Shown: positions 29,878 to 39,024, numbered from the stretch's first letter. The stretch is DNA of 64,000 nucleotides from JAWLHK01 sp041690355 [NCBI: bacterium] (GCA_041690355.1 JAWLHK010000023.1:13672-77671); one strand, 5' to 3'. The notes: a model not told the origin generated them from the sequence alone. Made by a program: numbers and translations.

Positions 29878-29938
29878 TTCTCCAGTGTGCGCCCGTCCCG
29901 GGACAAACGCTGGCGGAGGCCCACCCCTGATGAAACTC

Positions 29939-29967
29939 TTGCGCGGAAACGCCCGCCATGTTATAAA
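29939..29967 (+). promoter_or_regulatory. Promoter of the TetR/export operon
   Basis: TTGCGC (29939-29944), 17-bp spacer, TATAAA (29962-29967). The predicted start near 29974 lies inside the palindromic operator 29966-29977. Confidence 0.6.
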
Positions 29968-29977
29968 CTGATCAGTT
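29966..29977. promoter_or_regulatory. Perfect 12-bp palindromic operator
   Basis: AACTGATCAGTT overlaps the end of the -10 box and the likely transcript start, the expected place for autorepression by the TetR protein encoded at 30028. Confidence 0.6.
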
Positions 29978-30027
29978 AGACCGCTCATACAGACCACATG
30001 GTCTATTGCCGGAGAGAGCCATTCCCC

Positions 30028-30738
30028 ATGCCCCTGCCCCGCTTCGAACGCGCCGCCCCCGAACTCCGCGATGCCATTCTGGATGCCGCCGCGGCGGAAT
30101 TTTCGGCCCACGGCTATGACGGGGCGTCGCTCAACCGCATCCTGCTCGCGGCGGGGCTCAGCAAGGGGGCCTTCTACTACTACTTCGACGACAAGGCCGA
30201 CCTGGCCGCCACCGTGCTCGAACGGCAGGCCGGCGACTGGATCGCCTCTGTCGGCGAGCTCCCGCCGCCAGCATCGGCCGCGGACTTCTGGACCGAGATG
30301 GAGCGCATGCAGGAGCGCGGGCTGGCGCTCGTGACCAATCCGCAACAGCGCGAGCTCATGGGGCGCATGGCGACCGCCGTCGGCCGCCATCCCGAAATCA
30401 TGGAGCGCCTGATGCCCATGCTGCAGGATGCCCAGGCGCGCCTCGGGGAATTCTTCCGCGCAGGCCAGACCGTCGGGGCCGTGCGTGACGACATGCCCGT
30501 CGAGCTCCTGCTCGCCATCATCCAGGGAATGAAGCAGAGCCTCACGGCAACCATCCTGCCCGCCGATCGCGCGCCGAGCGCCGCGGAACTCGAACGGTTC
30601 GCCGGCATGCAGTTCGATTTCATCCGCCGGCTCAGCCTGCCGGCAGCTTCCCCTGAGGGGGGAAGTTCCGAGCCGAGGACTCGGGCCCGGCCGCGCGCGA
30701 AGATCCCCACGCGAAAACCGAGGAAAAGAAAGGAATAG
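30028..30738 (+). CDS. TetR/AcrR-family repressor of the export operon
   Basis: The ATG at 30028 starts the conserved region directly; GGAGAG lies 11 bases upstream. The 236-residue product has a TetR helix-turn-helix (residues ~12-58; D-A-A-A-A-E-F-S-A-H-G-Y-D-G-A-S, then S-K-G-A-F-Y-Y-Y-F-D-D-K) and a ligand domain ending in a very basic tail (R-P-R-A-K-I-P-T-R-K-P-R-K-R-K-E) that may add DNA contacts. The LolA-like gene follows two bases later. It probably controls the operon from the palindrome at 29966-29977. Confidence 0.92.
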   Translation: MPLPRFERAAPELRDAILDAAAAEFSAHGYDGASLNRILLAAGLSKGAFYYYFDDKADLAATVLERQAGDWIASVGELPPPASAADFWTEMERMQERGLALVTNPQQRELMGRMATAVGRHPEIMERLMPMLQDAQARLGEFFRAGQTVGAVRDDMPVELLLAIIQGMKQSLTATILPADRAPSAAELERFAGMQFDFIRRLSLPAASPEGGSSEPRTRARPRAKIPTRKPRKRKE

Positions 30739-30740
30739 CC

Positions 30741-31544
30741 ATGTTCCGCCTGCTCACCGCCATGCTCCCGGCCGTCCTCCTGCTGCTGCCCGCCGCCGCG
30801 CAGGCCGCCGACGCGCCGCCGCCGGGCCTGCCCGCGTGCCCGACGAAGACCGAGAAGCCTGAGGTGGCGCCGCTGCTCGAGCGAATGGAACAGATGATGG
30901 ACGGCCGCTCCTCGGTCGCCACGATGACCATGCGCATCAAGACCGAGAGCTGGTCGCGCACCCTCAAGATGAAGACCTGGTCGAAGGGCGAAGACTATGC
31001 GCTCATCCGCGTGCTCGAAGGGGGCCCGCGCGAGACCGGCATGATGACCCTGAAACGCGAGAAGCAGCTGTGGAATTACCTCCCCCAGGCCGGCCGCGTC
31101 ATGAAGCTTCCCTCGGGCATGATGGGCGATTCGTGGATGGGGAGCGACTTCACGAACGACGATCTCGTCGGGGGCAACTCCGTCAGCCGCGACTTCGACA
31201 GCGAAGTTCTGGGCACCGTGCGGCACGAAGGGCGGGATGCCTGGCGCATCCGTCTGACGCCGCGCCCGAGCGCGGCCGTGGTGTGGGAGTCCATCGAAGT
31301 CGTGCTCGACCGCGCCACCTGCGTGCCGCTCGAGCAGCGTTTCTACGACGAGGGCCAGACCCTTGCGCGCACGATGAGCTTCGGCGACGTGCGTACCCTG
31401 GGGTGGCGCCACTTTCCCGGTCGCATGGCGGTCAAGCCGGCCGACGAGAAGCGGGAGACGGTCATCGAGTACGAAGACATCCGGTTCGACGTCGAGATTC
31501 CCGACAGCACCTTCAGCCTGCACCGGTTGCAGCAGGGGCGCTGA
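30741..31544 (+). CDS. LolA-like periplasmic carrier
   Basis: The 267-residue product has a signal peptide (about residues 1-22, A-Q-A-A cleavage) and the outer membrane lipoprotein-sorting fold: M-R-I-K-T-E-S-W-S-R-T-L-K-M strands, P-x-x-G-R-V-M-K-L-P and S-D-F-T-N-D-D-L. It is a paralogue of the 18.3-kb protein. As second gene in the export operon it most likely receives a lipid or lipoprotein from the FtsX/ABC complex encoded downstream and hands it to the barrel protein at the operon end. Confidence 0.85.
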   Translation: MFRLLTAMLPAVLLLLPAAAQAADAPPPGLPACPTKTEKPEVAPLLERMEQMMDGRSSVATMTMRIKTESWSRTLKMKTWSKGEDYALIRVLEGGPRETGMMTLKREKQLWNYLPQAGRVMKLPSGMMGDSWMGSDFTNDDLVGGNSVSRDFDSEVLGTVRHEGRDAWRIRLTPRPSAAVVWESIEVVLDRATCVPLEQRFYDEGQTLARTMSFGDVRTLGWRHFPGRMAVKPADEKRETVIEYEDIRFDVEIPDSTFSLHRLQQGR

Positions 31545-31560
31545 GGAGAGGAGGTACGGC

Positions 31561-32775
31561 ATGCTGCTCAGAATGGCCTGGCGCAATCTGTGGCGCACGA
31601 AGCGCCGCACGATTATCACAGTACTCGCGATGAGCCTCGGGGTCATGGGGATTGTCGCGCTGCACAGCTACCAGCGGGCCGCCTATGACGAAATGGTCGC
31701 GGGGGTCACCCGGGGGATGATCGGACACGTGCAGGTCGTGGGCCCGGGTTGGCGCGAGGCGCCCGATCTGGGAACCGTCGTGGCCGACGCCGTCGTGGTC
31801 GAGGCGCGCCTGCGCGCCGCCCTTCCCGCTGCAGGTACGGAAAAGCGCGTGCTCGGCGCCGCGCTCGCGGGAGCTGGCGATCGGTCGGCCGGCGTTTCCG
31901 TCACCGGCATCGAGCCCGGCAACACCGACGGCGCCGCTCTGCTCACCATCGAAGCCGGACGCCCGCTCGGCCCCGCGCCGGCGCGGGAAGCGGTCGTGGG
32001 CAGCGGCCTCGCCCGGGAACTCGGCGTGGCACCCGGTGACGAGCTGGTGCTCTTCGGCCAGGCGGCCGACGGCTCGCTGGCGAACGACCGGTTTCTCGTG
32101 GTCGGCGTCGGCGACGCGGGGAGTTACGATGCGAACGCCGTGTCGGTTTTCGTCCACATCGCCGACGCACAGTCCTTCTTCAGCCTCGAAGACGGCGCAC
32201 ATCAGATTATCGTGCGCCTGCCCGGCGAATCCGTCGATCCCGAGGGTACGGCCGGACACCTTAGAGAAGCCCTCGCAGGCATGCCGGTCGAGGTCTGGGC
32301 CTGGGGAGAAATCCTTCCGGAGCTGAAAAAGACGATGGAACAGAAGATGAAGCAGCAGCATGCCGTCGACTTCATCGTCTTTCTCATCGTCGCGCTCGGC
32401 GTGCTCAACACGACCACGATGTCGACGTTCGAGCGCACCCGCGAGTTCGGCGTCATGGCTTCGCTCGGCACCCGGCGCGGAAGGATTCTCGGCCTCGTCG
32501 TCACCGAGACGCTGATCCAGGGGCTGCTCGGCTTCACCCTCGGGATGGGGGCCGCGGCGGCCATTCTCGCGGCGCTGAGCCCCGTGGATCTCAGCGGCGT
32601 CGTGCAAGGCGACGTGCTGGGGGCCCGCATGCCCGATCAGCTGATCCTGCGCATCCACGGCGCGGCCGTACTGAGCGCGGGGGTTACCACCCTGCTTACC
32701 ATGCTTGCCGGCAGCCTGCTCCCCGCGTGGCGGGCGTCGCGGCTCAAACCGGCCGAAGCCGCGAGGTACGTCTGA
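31561..32775 (+). CDS. FtsX/MacB-type ABC permease 1
   Basis: The 404-residue membrane protein has the LolC/E/MacB topology: TM1 near residues 17-40, a large periplasmic MacB-like domain (40-265), and three C-terminal TMs (about 275-300, 320-350, 370-395). The cytoplasmic motif E-R-T-R-E-F-G-V-M-A-S-L-G-T-R is the coupling helix typical of FtsX permeases. GAGAGGAGG precedes the ATG. Its stop overlaps the next permease start by one base (TGATG), indicating a heterodimeric membrane unit. Confidence 0.93.
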   Translation: MLLRMAWRNLWRTKRRTIITVLAMSLGVMGIVALHSYQRAAYDEMVAGVTRGMIGHVQVVGPGWREAPDLGTVVADAVVVEARLRAALPAAGTEKRVLGAALAGAGDRSAGVSVTGIEPGNTDGAALLTIEAGRPLGPAPAREAVVGSGLARELGVAPGDELVLFGQAADGSLANDRFLVVGVGDAGSYDANAVSVFVHIADAQSFFSLEDGAHQIIVRLPGESVDPEGTAGHLREALAGMPVEVWAWGEILPELKKTMEQKMKQQHAVDFIVFLIVALGVLNTTTMSTFERTREFGVMASLGTRRGRILGLVVTETLIQGLLGFTLGMGAAAAILAALSPVDLSGVVQGDVLGARMPDQLILRIHGAAVLSAGVTTLLTMLAGSLLPAWRASRLKPAEAARYV

Positions 32776-34007
32776 TGCTCACCGTTCTGAAGATCGCCTG
32801 GCGCAGCATCTGGCGCAACCGGCGCCGCACGCTCATCAGCATGAGCGCCGTCGGGTTCGGGCTCCTGCTCATCATTTTCTATTCCGGGCTCATGGCGGGC
32901 GTGCTCGGCGATGCGCGCAACCAGCTCGACAACACCGGCATGGGGCACGTCGAGATCACGGCAGAAGGATGGCGCGCCCAGCGCGACGTGCGCGCTTCGC
33001 TCGCCGAGCCCGACGCCGTGCTCGCCTCTCTACCGCTTCCCCCGAACACCGATGCGGGATGGCGCATCGTCAGCCGCGCCCTGGTTACCAGCGCCCGGGG
33101 CGCCGAGGGGATCGAGCTGCACGGCGTCGACTGGGCCCGGGAAGCGACGCTCTCGCACCACGCCCGAACGCTCCTCGAGGGCCGGTTTCCCGCCGACGGC
33201 GATCGCCAGGGGCTCGTGCTCGGCGAGAAGCTCGCCGCGCGCCTCAAGGTCGGCGTCGGCAGCCGGGTGCGCCTCATGGTCCAGGGGACCGACGGCGAGC
33301 TCGCCGCCAACCTGTTCCGCGTGCGGGGCATTTTCGCATCGCCGTCGCCGGCCATCTCGAAGGGGCGCGTCCTGCTCGGGCGCGAGGCCGCGGCAAGGCT
33401 GCTCGGAAGCGGCGCCGCGGGGCATCAGATCGTCCTGCAGCTCGATCGCGCGGCGGCCGCCGAAACGGTCGCCGCTGCGGTGCGCGCCGAGCTCGGAGCC
33501 GGTTACGAAGTGCTGTCCTACGGCGACATGCTCCCCGCGCTGCGCAACATGGAGGAGCTGGGCGACAGCGTCGTGCTCTTCGCGGCGCTCTTCGTATACC
33601 TGCTCGTCGGCCTGGGCATCCTGAACACGATGCTCATGTCGGTGCTCGAACGCACGCGCGAATTCGGCGTCCTGCGGGCCATCGGCACCCGCCCGGGGCG
33701 CGTCGTCGCGCAGGTGCTCGGCGAATCGTTCTGGATCGCGACCCTCAGCGCCGCCGCCGGACTCGCCGCCGGCCTGGCCCTGACCTGGTACGGTTCGCAG
33801 CACGCGATCATCGACATGAGCGCGTCGGTCGGCGAAGCCTATGAGGTCGGCGGCGCCGTCATGAGCTCGGCGCTGAAGACGGAATTCTCGGTGCGCGCCG
33901 CGCTGCAGTCGACCGCCCTGGTCTACCTCATGGCGCTGTTCACCGGACTGTATCCGGCGTGGAAGGTGGCGAAAATGCCCCCCGCCGAGGCCCTGCACTC
34001 GAACTGA
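32775..34007 (+). CDS. FtsX/MacB-type ABC permease 2
   Basis: The ATG at 32775 overlaps the stop of permease 1. The 410-residue paralogue has the same topology (N-terminal M-L-T-V-L-K-I-A-W-R-S-I-W-R-N-R-R-R-T anchor, MacB-like periplasmic domain, three C-terminal TMs) and the coupling motif E-R-T-R-E-F-G-V-L-R-A-I-G-T-R. With permease 1 it would form a LolCE-like pair driven by the ATPase at 34019, extracting substrate from the inner membrane rather than pumping it across a full channel. Confidence 0.93.
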   Translation: MLTVLKIAWRSIWRNRRRTLISMSAVGFGLLLIIFYSGLMAGVLGDARNQLDNTGMGHVEITAEGWRAQRDVRASLAEPDAVLASLPLPPNTDAGWRIVSRALVTSARGAEGIELHGVDWAREATLSHHARTLLEGRFPADGDRQGLVLGEKLAARLKVGVGSRVRLMVQGTDGELAANLFRVRGIFASPSPAISKGRVLLGREAAARLLGSGAAGHQIVLQLDRAAAAETVAAAVRAELGAGYEVLSYGDMLPALRNMEELGDSVVLFAALFVYLLVGLGILNTMLMSVLERTREFGVLRAIGTRPGRVVAQVLGESFWIATLSAAAGLAAGLALTWYGSQHAIIDMSASVGEAYEVGGAVMSSALKTEFSVRAALQSTALVYLMALFTGLYPAWKVAKMPPAEALHSN

Positions 34008-34018
34008 AAGGAGCGGCC

Positions 34019-34729
34019 ATGCCTGTCATCGAAGTCAAGAACGTGACCAAGGAGTACCTGGACAACGGCGCGGTCGTCACCCGCGCGCTGCAGGGGGTCG
34101 ACCTTACTGTGGAGAAGGGAGAATTCATGGCCCTGGCGGGACCGAGCGGTTCCGGCAAGACGACGCTGCTCAACCTGATCGGAGCGCTCGATACGGTCAC
34201 GAGCGGCAGCATCCGGATCGAAGGCCGCGAAATCACCGGCCTCCCCCAGCGCGACCTTTCCGATCTGCGGCGCGATCGCATCGGATTCGTCTTTCAGGCT
34301 TACAACCTCGTGCCCGTGCTCACGGCAGCCGAGAATGCGGAATATGTGCTCGAGCTCCAGGGCGTTCAGCCCGCAGAGCGGCGCCGGCGCGTCGCCGAGC
34401 TGTTCACGCGCATGGGCATGGCCGATCTGCTCGACGCGCGTCCCCTCAAGATGAGCGGCGGCCAGCAGCAGCGCGTCGCGGTCGCCCGGGCGCTCGCCAG
34501 CAAACCGGCCATCATCCTCGCCGACGAGCCCACGGCGAATCTCGATCAGAAGACCGGCCGCGCCCTCATCGAGCTCATGCGCGAGATGAACCACGAGCAA
34601 GGGGTGACCTTCGTGTTTTCGACCCACGATCCCATGGTGCTCGAACAGGCCGACCGCATCGTGCGCCTCGTCGACGGAAAGATTGCGGCCGACGAGCGAA
34701 AATCCGGATCCGCCCTCGCGGCCGGGTAA
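34019..34729 (+). CDS. LolD/MacB-type ABC ATPase
   Basis: The ATG at 34019 is preceded by AAAGGAG. The 236-residue protein has Walker [11 protein letters not shown]-loop F-Q-A-Y-N-L-V-P, signature M-S-G-G-Q-Q-Q-R and Walker [13 protein letters not shown], all as in LolD/MacB ATPases. It is encoded between the two permeases and the outer-membrane barrel, 4 bp from the latter, so it energises this export unit. Confidence 0.95.
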   Translation: MPVIEVKNVTKEYLDNGAVVTRALQGVDLTVEKGEFMALAGPSGSGKTTLLNLIGALDTVTSGSIRIEGREITGLPQRDLSDLRRDRIGFVFQAYNLVPVLTAAENAEYVLELQGVQPAERRRRVAELFTRMGMADLLDARPLKMSGGQQQRVAVARALASKPAIILADEPTANLDQKTGRALIELMREMNHEQGVTFVFSTHDPMVLEQADRIVRLVDGKIAADERKSGSALAAG

Positions 34730-34733
34730 CCCG

Positions 34734-36083
34734 ATGGCGCGTTCGCCCGCATGGCTCCCGTTCGCCGTGGCAGCCTTGATTTCCCTGCCCGCCCCGGCGG
34801 CGGCCGCCGAAGTCTGGACTTCGCAGGACGGGGGCTATCTGCTCGACGCGCGCGCCTTCTACAAGACGATGGCGTCGGGGTACCGGCTGGCGCCCGGCCT
34901 GGTTGCAGGCACCGGAGCGCTGGCCGATCTGGCGGGGCGGCCCGAGGCGGCGCTGCCGGAGTACGGCGCGACCTCGGCCCATGCCGCCCGCGTGTGGGGA
35001 ACGTTCGTGTTCGGCGAGCATACCGAACTGCAGGCCGGATGGCAGGCGGCGGGGAACCTGGCCTCGAACCGGGCCTTCGCGGCCGGAACCGATCTGCTCG
35101 GCGCGCCGGCACAGGACGCGGCGAGCCGCCGCCTCGTCGACTTCGATCCGCTCCTCTCCACCGGCGAACGCTATCAGATTCAACACAACCTCGACCTGCT
35201 CGCCCTGAAGTTCGGCGGCGAGCGGGGTGACGTCACGATCGGACGCCAGGTGTTTTCCTGGGGCTCGGGGCGGTTGTGGAATCCGACGGATCTGCTGAGC
35301 CCCTTCGCGCCGACCGACATCGACCGCGAAGTACGCCGCGGAGTCGACGCCGTACGCGTCTCGATTCCTCTCTCGCTCACCGCACAGGCCGATGCGCTCT
35401 GGCTTCCCCAGAAGACCCTGCGCGAACAGGGGGCCGTGGCGCGCGTGCGCTTCAATCTGGCCGAATTCGACGTCTCGCCCTCGGTCGCCAAGTATGTGCG
35501 CGACGTGGTCTATGGGTTGGATGCGAGCGGCGACCTGGGAAGCCTCGGCGTGCACATCGAAGCGGCATACACCACTGCACTCGATACGGATGAGCGTTTC
35601 CTGCGCGGCGTCGCCGGACTCTCGGCGCAACCGGCGGACTCCGTCTTTCTCACGGCGGAATACTATTACAACGGCTGGGGAACCACGCGGCCCGAGGAGT
35701 ATCTCGACGTCCTGCAGAGTTCGCGGGTCGCACGGGGCGAAGTCTTCGGGGCCGGACGACACTATCTGGGAATCGTCACATCATGGCAGGCCACCGGGCT
35801 GCTGGCGGTCAACGGCATCGTGATCGCCAACTTGACCGACCCGAGCGCGCAGCTGGTGCCCAGCGTGGAATACTGGGCGGCGCAAAGCATCCTCGTGCGC
35901 GCCGGCGGATACGTTCCCCTCGGCCGCGGTCCCGACGCAAGCGGTCTGCAGGCGTTGACGCCCCTCGACGCGGCGACAGGAAGCGAAGCGTTCCGCCGGG
36001 AAACCGGCAGTCTCGGCCTGCGCAGCGAGTACGGCGCGAGCCCCCTCGGCCTGTTCGCGCAGGTCGGATTCTATTTTCTGTGA
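34734..36083 (+). CDS. Outer-membrane beta-barrel of export operon
   Basis: The 449-residue product begins with a signal peptide (A-P-A-A-A-A-E cleavage region near residue 24) and alternating hydrophobic strands. The segment V-T-I-G-R-Q-V-F-S-W-G-S-G-R-L-W-N-P-T-D matches the V-G-K-Q-K-V-N-W-G-V-G-D region of the barrel at 19.0 kb, and it ends in F-Y-F-L, a C-terminal aromatic typical of BAM substrates. It closes the export operon and is the likely outer-membrane receptor or exit for the LolA-like carrier. Confidence 0.82.
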   Translation: MARSPAWLPFAVAALISLPAPAAAAEVWTSQDGGYLLDARAFYKTMASGYRLAPGLVAGTGALADLAGRPEAALPEYGATSAHAARVWGTFVFGEHTELQAGWQAAGNLASNRAFAAGTDLLGAPAQDAASRRLVDFDPLLSTGERYQIQHNLDLLALKFGGERGDVTIGRQVFSWGSGRLWNPTDLLSPFAPTDIDREVRRGVDAVRVSIPLSLTAQADALWLPQKTLREQGAVARVRFNLAEFDVSPSVAKYVRDVVYGLDASGDLGSLGVHIEAAYTTALDTDERFLRGVAGLSAQPADSVFLTAEYYYNGWGTTRPEEYLDVLQSSRVARGEVFGAGRHYLGIVTSWQATGLLAVNGIVIANLTDPSAQLVPSVEYWAAQSILVRAGGYVPLGRGPDASGLQALTPLDAATGSEAFRRETGSLGLRSEYGASPLGLFAQVGFYFL

Positions 36084-36107
36084 TCGGACCCCCGCACCGG
36101 CACGCCC

Positions 36108-37136
36108 TCAGGCCTTCGCCGGCACGACTTTCTGCGGATAGAACCGCTCGACCAGCTGCTTGCAGTAGGCGAGCGGGCTCACCACCGGACGCACGGAGTG
36201 CCCGCTTTCGCGCGAAGCGACCTGCAGCAGCAGCTCGTTCTCGGGCTCGGGGGTGAGCAGGAGCAGGTTGTTCTCGTAGATGGCCAGCGGGAGGATGTGG
36301 AATTTGCGGGCCGTCCCGGGATGGATCAGCTTGAGCATGTCGGGCTGAATCTCGACCGGAAGATAGGGGTCGATCGTCGCGCAGCCGAAGTGGCGGCTCA
36401 GGTAGAGCGAGAGCACGCGCGAATCCATCAGCTCGGCCTGCATGAGCGCCTCGCCGACGTGCGAGCCGGGAAACCGCGCGAGCGCCGCACTCAGTTCCGC
36501 CTGCGTGATGATGCCGTCTTCGATGAGCATGTCGCCGACCCGGGTGGCCGCCGACCCTTTCTTCTTGCGCTTGAAGGCGAGGGCGATGCCGGCCACCTCG
36601 AACACGATGAGATCGCGCGGCTCCTTCTGCTGGTGCCCTTCCTGAAACGGACGCTCGGTCAGCTTGGCCGGATCGACGTGCCGCGCGAAGAAGTCGGTCG
36701 GTATCTTGAGGTGGTCGCGCCGGATCTGGTGGAAGATGGCCTCGGGGATAATGCGCACGTAGATTTCCTTGCGCATCGCGCTTTCGAGGTCGCGAATCGC
36801 CTGGGGCGCCGGCGGATTCATGGCCCCCACGACGAACCGGCCGCCCATCGTGTTGATCGGCACGACCCCATGCTGCAGCGCGATGTTACGCGGGAACATG
36901 GCCACCACGTTCGGTTTCACGTGGATCTCTTCGGCGACCCGCAGCAGCGGCAGACCGTGGTAGCGGTTGAGCATGTTGGTCAGCGTGTACTGGCTGACCA
37001 CCCCCATGTCGAAGAGAATCGTACCGAGGCGCCCCCCGACCTCTTTCTGCCGCTGCAGCGCCGCCTGCAGAATCTCTTCGGTGATCGCGCCCTGTTTCAA
37101 CAGCCGCTGGCCAATCGGGGTGGGGCTTGGTGCCAT
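36108..37136 (-). CDS. Tandem MshEN (GspE N-terminal) domain protein without ATPase
   Basis: The 342-residue product has two MshEN-type domains: residues ~5-150 (I-G-Q-R-L-L-K-Q-G-A-I-T-E-E-I-L then G-R-L-G-T-I-L-F-D-M-G-V-V) and ~200-340 (R-V-G-D-M-L-I-E-D-G-I-I-T-Q-A-E-L). This helical motif binds cyclic di-GMP in MshE. There is no Walker box, so it is not a secretion ATPase but perhaps a c-di-GMP-responsive adaptor. The basic linker (F-K-R-K-K-K-G) between domains is notable. It sits beside an SDR gene and a response regulator on the same strand. Confidence 0.8.
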   Translation of the reverse strand: MAPSPTPIGQRLLKQGAITEEILQAALQRQKEVGGRLGTILFDMGVVSQYTLTNMLNRYHGLPLLRVAEEIHVKPNVVAMFPRNIALQHGVVPINTMGGRFVVGAMNPPAPQAIRDLESAMRKEIYVRIIPEAIFHQIRRDHLKIPTDFFARHVDPAKLTERPFQEGHQQKEPRDLIVFEVAGIALAFKRKKKGSAATRVGDMLIEDGIITQAELSAALARFPGSHVGEALMQAELMDSRVLSLYLSRHFGCATIDPYLPVEIQPDMLKLIHPGTARKFHILPLAIYENNLLLLTPEPENELLLQVASRESGHSVRPVVSPLAYCKQLVERFYPQKVVPAKA

Positions 37137-37164
37137 GGGGGAGACTCCTCTCGGGTGAACTCGG

Positions 37165-37920
37165 TTACCGCGCCGACTGGCCTCCGTCGATGACCAGGGT
37201 CTCGCCGGTCATGAACCGGCTCGCGTCCGAGGCCAGGTAGACCACGAGCGGCCCCAGTTCTTCGGCGCGTCCGAAGCGTCGGGCGGGAATTTTGCGGAGC
37301 ATGGCGGCAGCGATCTCCTGATCCCCCGTGCTGCCGACGGTCATCTCGGTTTCGAAGTAGCCGGGCGCGATGGCGTTTACCTGTATGTTATACCGCGCCC
37401 ACTCGACCGCCAAGGTACGGGTGAGCTGCACGAGCCCCCCTTTGGTGGCCGTATAGGCGGCCAGGCCGGGTTCGCCCTTGAGGCCGAACATCGAGGCGAT
37501 GTTGACGATGCGCCCGCCGCGTCCGTGGCGCACCATCTCGCGGGCAGCCGCCTGCGCGAGCAGAAAGGGGGCGGTCAGGTTGATGTCGAGCGTGCGCCGC
37601 CAGTCCTGCTCGGTGACTTCGAGAGACGGGGCGTACCCGCTGACGCCGGCATTATTGACGAGAATGTCGAGGGCGCCAAGTTTTTCGACGCAGGTCCCGG
37701 CAATGCGGCCCGCGGCCCCCTCGGCGGCCACGTCGACGGCCAGCGTCTCGCACGTGCCGCCTCCGGCGCGGACCTCTTCGGCGAGGGCGGCAAGGGAGGC
37801 TTCATCGCGCGCGGTGGCGAAAATCGCGGCTCCTTCGCGGGCGAGCGCGAGGGCCATGGCGCGTCCGAGACCCCGGCTGGCGCCGGTGACCACGGCGACC
37901 TTGTCGGCGAGCGATCCCAT
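37165..37920 (-). CDS. Short-chain dehydrogenase/reductase
   Basis: The ATG at 37920 directly precedes the conserved Rossmann start. The 251-residue classical SDR has T-G-A-S-R-G-L-G (NAD(P) site), N-N-A-G, catalytic S of N-I-A-S-M-F and Y-T-A-T-K (YxxxK), and the P-G-Y-F-E-T-E-M loop, ending D-G-G-Q-S. It resembles FabG-like or gluconate 5-dehydrogenase-like enzymes; substrate unknown. It lies 28 bases upstream of the MshEN gene and may share its transcript. A G-rich repeat copy lies upstream of its start. Confidence 0.92.
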   Translation of the reverse strand: MGSLADKVAVVTGASRGLGRAMALALAREGAAIFATARDEASLAALAEEVRAGGGTCETLAVDVAAEGAAGRIAGTCVEKLGALDILVNNAGVSGYAPSLEVTEQDWRRTLDINLTAPFLLAQAAAREMVRHGRGGRIVNIASMFGLKGEPGLAAYTATKGGLVQLTRTLAVEWARYNIQVNAIAPGYFETEMTVGSTGDQEIAAAMLRKIPARRFGRAEELGPLVVYLASDASRFMTGETLVIDGGQSAR

Positions 37921-37982
37921 CGCCCTTAGGATACCGGGCGGGTGAAAATGGTGCCAGCGCGGCCTCGGTCGTGCGTTCTCGC

Positions 37983-38017
37983 GGAGGGGGGGAGTGGGGG
38001 TGGGGGAGAGGGGGGGA
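37983..38017. repeat. G-run repeat copy 1
   Basis: A ~34-bp element of G-runs (5-7 G) separated by A, T or AGA, preceded by CGCGGA. One of six near-identical dispersed copies; strong G-quadruplex potential on the plus strand. Confidence 0.8.
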
Positions 38018-38090
38018 CGACGTGAGCCCACGGTGTTCACGGGGACTGGGGGGACAAGAAAGGGCCGGACCCCAGCGCCCAGCGTCCCGG

Positions 38091-38486
38091 TTACGCCGGG
38101 GTTCCCTGCGCGACCGGGAGGTGCTTGCGGATCGTCCTGAAGAAGTGATCGATGTCGATCGGCTTCGTGATGTAGTCGTCGGCGCCGCAGGCCATCCCCG
38201 CGCGGATGTCTTCTTCGCGCGTGCGCACCGAGACGAAGATGATCGGGATGCGCCGATAGTCGGGGTGGGCTTTGACCGCTTTGCAGAGCTCGAAACCGTC
38301 GACCCAGGGAAGCTCGATATCGAGCAGAATGAGGTCGGGCTTCTCGATACGGATGTTCGAAATGAGCTTGATGCCGTTGGCCGCCGTGAAGACCTGAAAA
38401 CCATCGCTTTCGAGCGTGGCCTTGAGAAAGTCACGGACGTCAGGATTGTCCTCGACGAGCAGTATTTTCGGTGCGGCGGCTGACAT
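38091..38486 (-). CDS. Single-domain response regulator
   Basis: The ATG at 38486 begins a 131-residue CheY-like receiver: acidic pocket E12/D13, phospho-acceptor D56 in L-L-D-I-E-L-P, a Ser in F-V-S-V-R, and the conserved Lys in Y-I-T-K-P. There is no output domain, so it signals by protein contact. No kinase gene is adjacent; it is divergent from the DUF2203 gene. Confidence 0.95.
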   Translation of the reverse strand: MSAAAPKILLVEDNPDVRDFLKATLESDGFQVFTAANGIKLISNIRIEKPDLILLDIELPWVDGFELCKAVKAHPDYRRIPIIFVSVRTREEDIRAGMACGADDYITKPIDIDHFFRTIRKHLPVAQGTPA

Positions 38487-38560
38487 GGGGTTTGCGGCGG
38501 AAATTAAACATAGACGACCGCCGCGCGGTTTGTCAAACGCAGGACCCGGAAATCTGCGGC

Positions 38561-38590
38561 TTGACGCTCTTTCGAGCGCCCCGGTATGAT
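38561..38590 (+). promoter_or_regulatory. Promoter of the DUF2203 gene
   Basis: TTGACG (38561-38566), 18-bp spacer, TATGAT (38585-38590). The -10 box ends only eight bases before the ATG at 38599, so the transcript is predicted to be leaderless or nearly so. Confidence 0.6.
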
Positions 38591-38598
38591 CTGGAGAC

Positions 38599-39006
38599 AT
38601 GCCTGCCGCACCCCGCCTGTTTACCCTGGATGAAGCCAACGCGCTCGTCCCGCAGCTGGAACAACTGATCCAGCGCATGCAGCTGCATTACCTCAAGCTC
38701 CAGAGCATTCTCGGCCCCGCGGCCGACAACCCCGACGAGCTGGCCCGCCGTCTGCAGGACTACCCGGAGCTGCGCTCGCTGCTCGACGACATCGAGCGCT
38801 GCGTGAAGACGATCCAGGAGACCGGTGCGGAATTCAAGGGGGTCGAGCTGGGCCTCGTCGACTTCCGTGCCGTCATCGACGGGCAGGTCGGCTACCTGTG
38901 CTGGCAGTTCGGCGAGAAGGAGATCCGCTGGTGGCACACGCTCGAGGGGGGCTTCGGCGGACGGCGGCCGCTTCCCGGCGCACCGGAGCGCACGGCGCTC
39001 AATTAG
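38599..39006 (+). CDS. DUF2203 family protein
   Basis: The 135-residue soluble protein fits the DUF2203 family: R-L-F-T-L-D-E-A-N-A-L-V-P at the N-terminus, a helical middle, and the C-terminal V-D-F-x-A-x-I-D-G-x-x-V-Y-L-C-W-like stretch followed by W-W-H-T-L-E-G-G-F. Function of the family is unknown. It is followed by G-run repeat copy 2 and heptamer arrays. Confidence 0.85.
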   Translation: MPAAPRLFTLDEANALVPQLEQLIQRMQLHYLKLQSILGPAADNPDELARRLQDYPELRSLLDDIERCVKTIQETGAEFKGVELGLVDFRAVIDGQVGYLCWQFGEKEIRWWHTLEGGFGGRRPLPGAPERTALN

Positions 39007-39024
39007 CACCCTCGACACCCTCGC

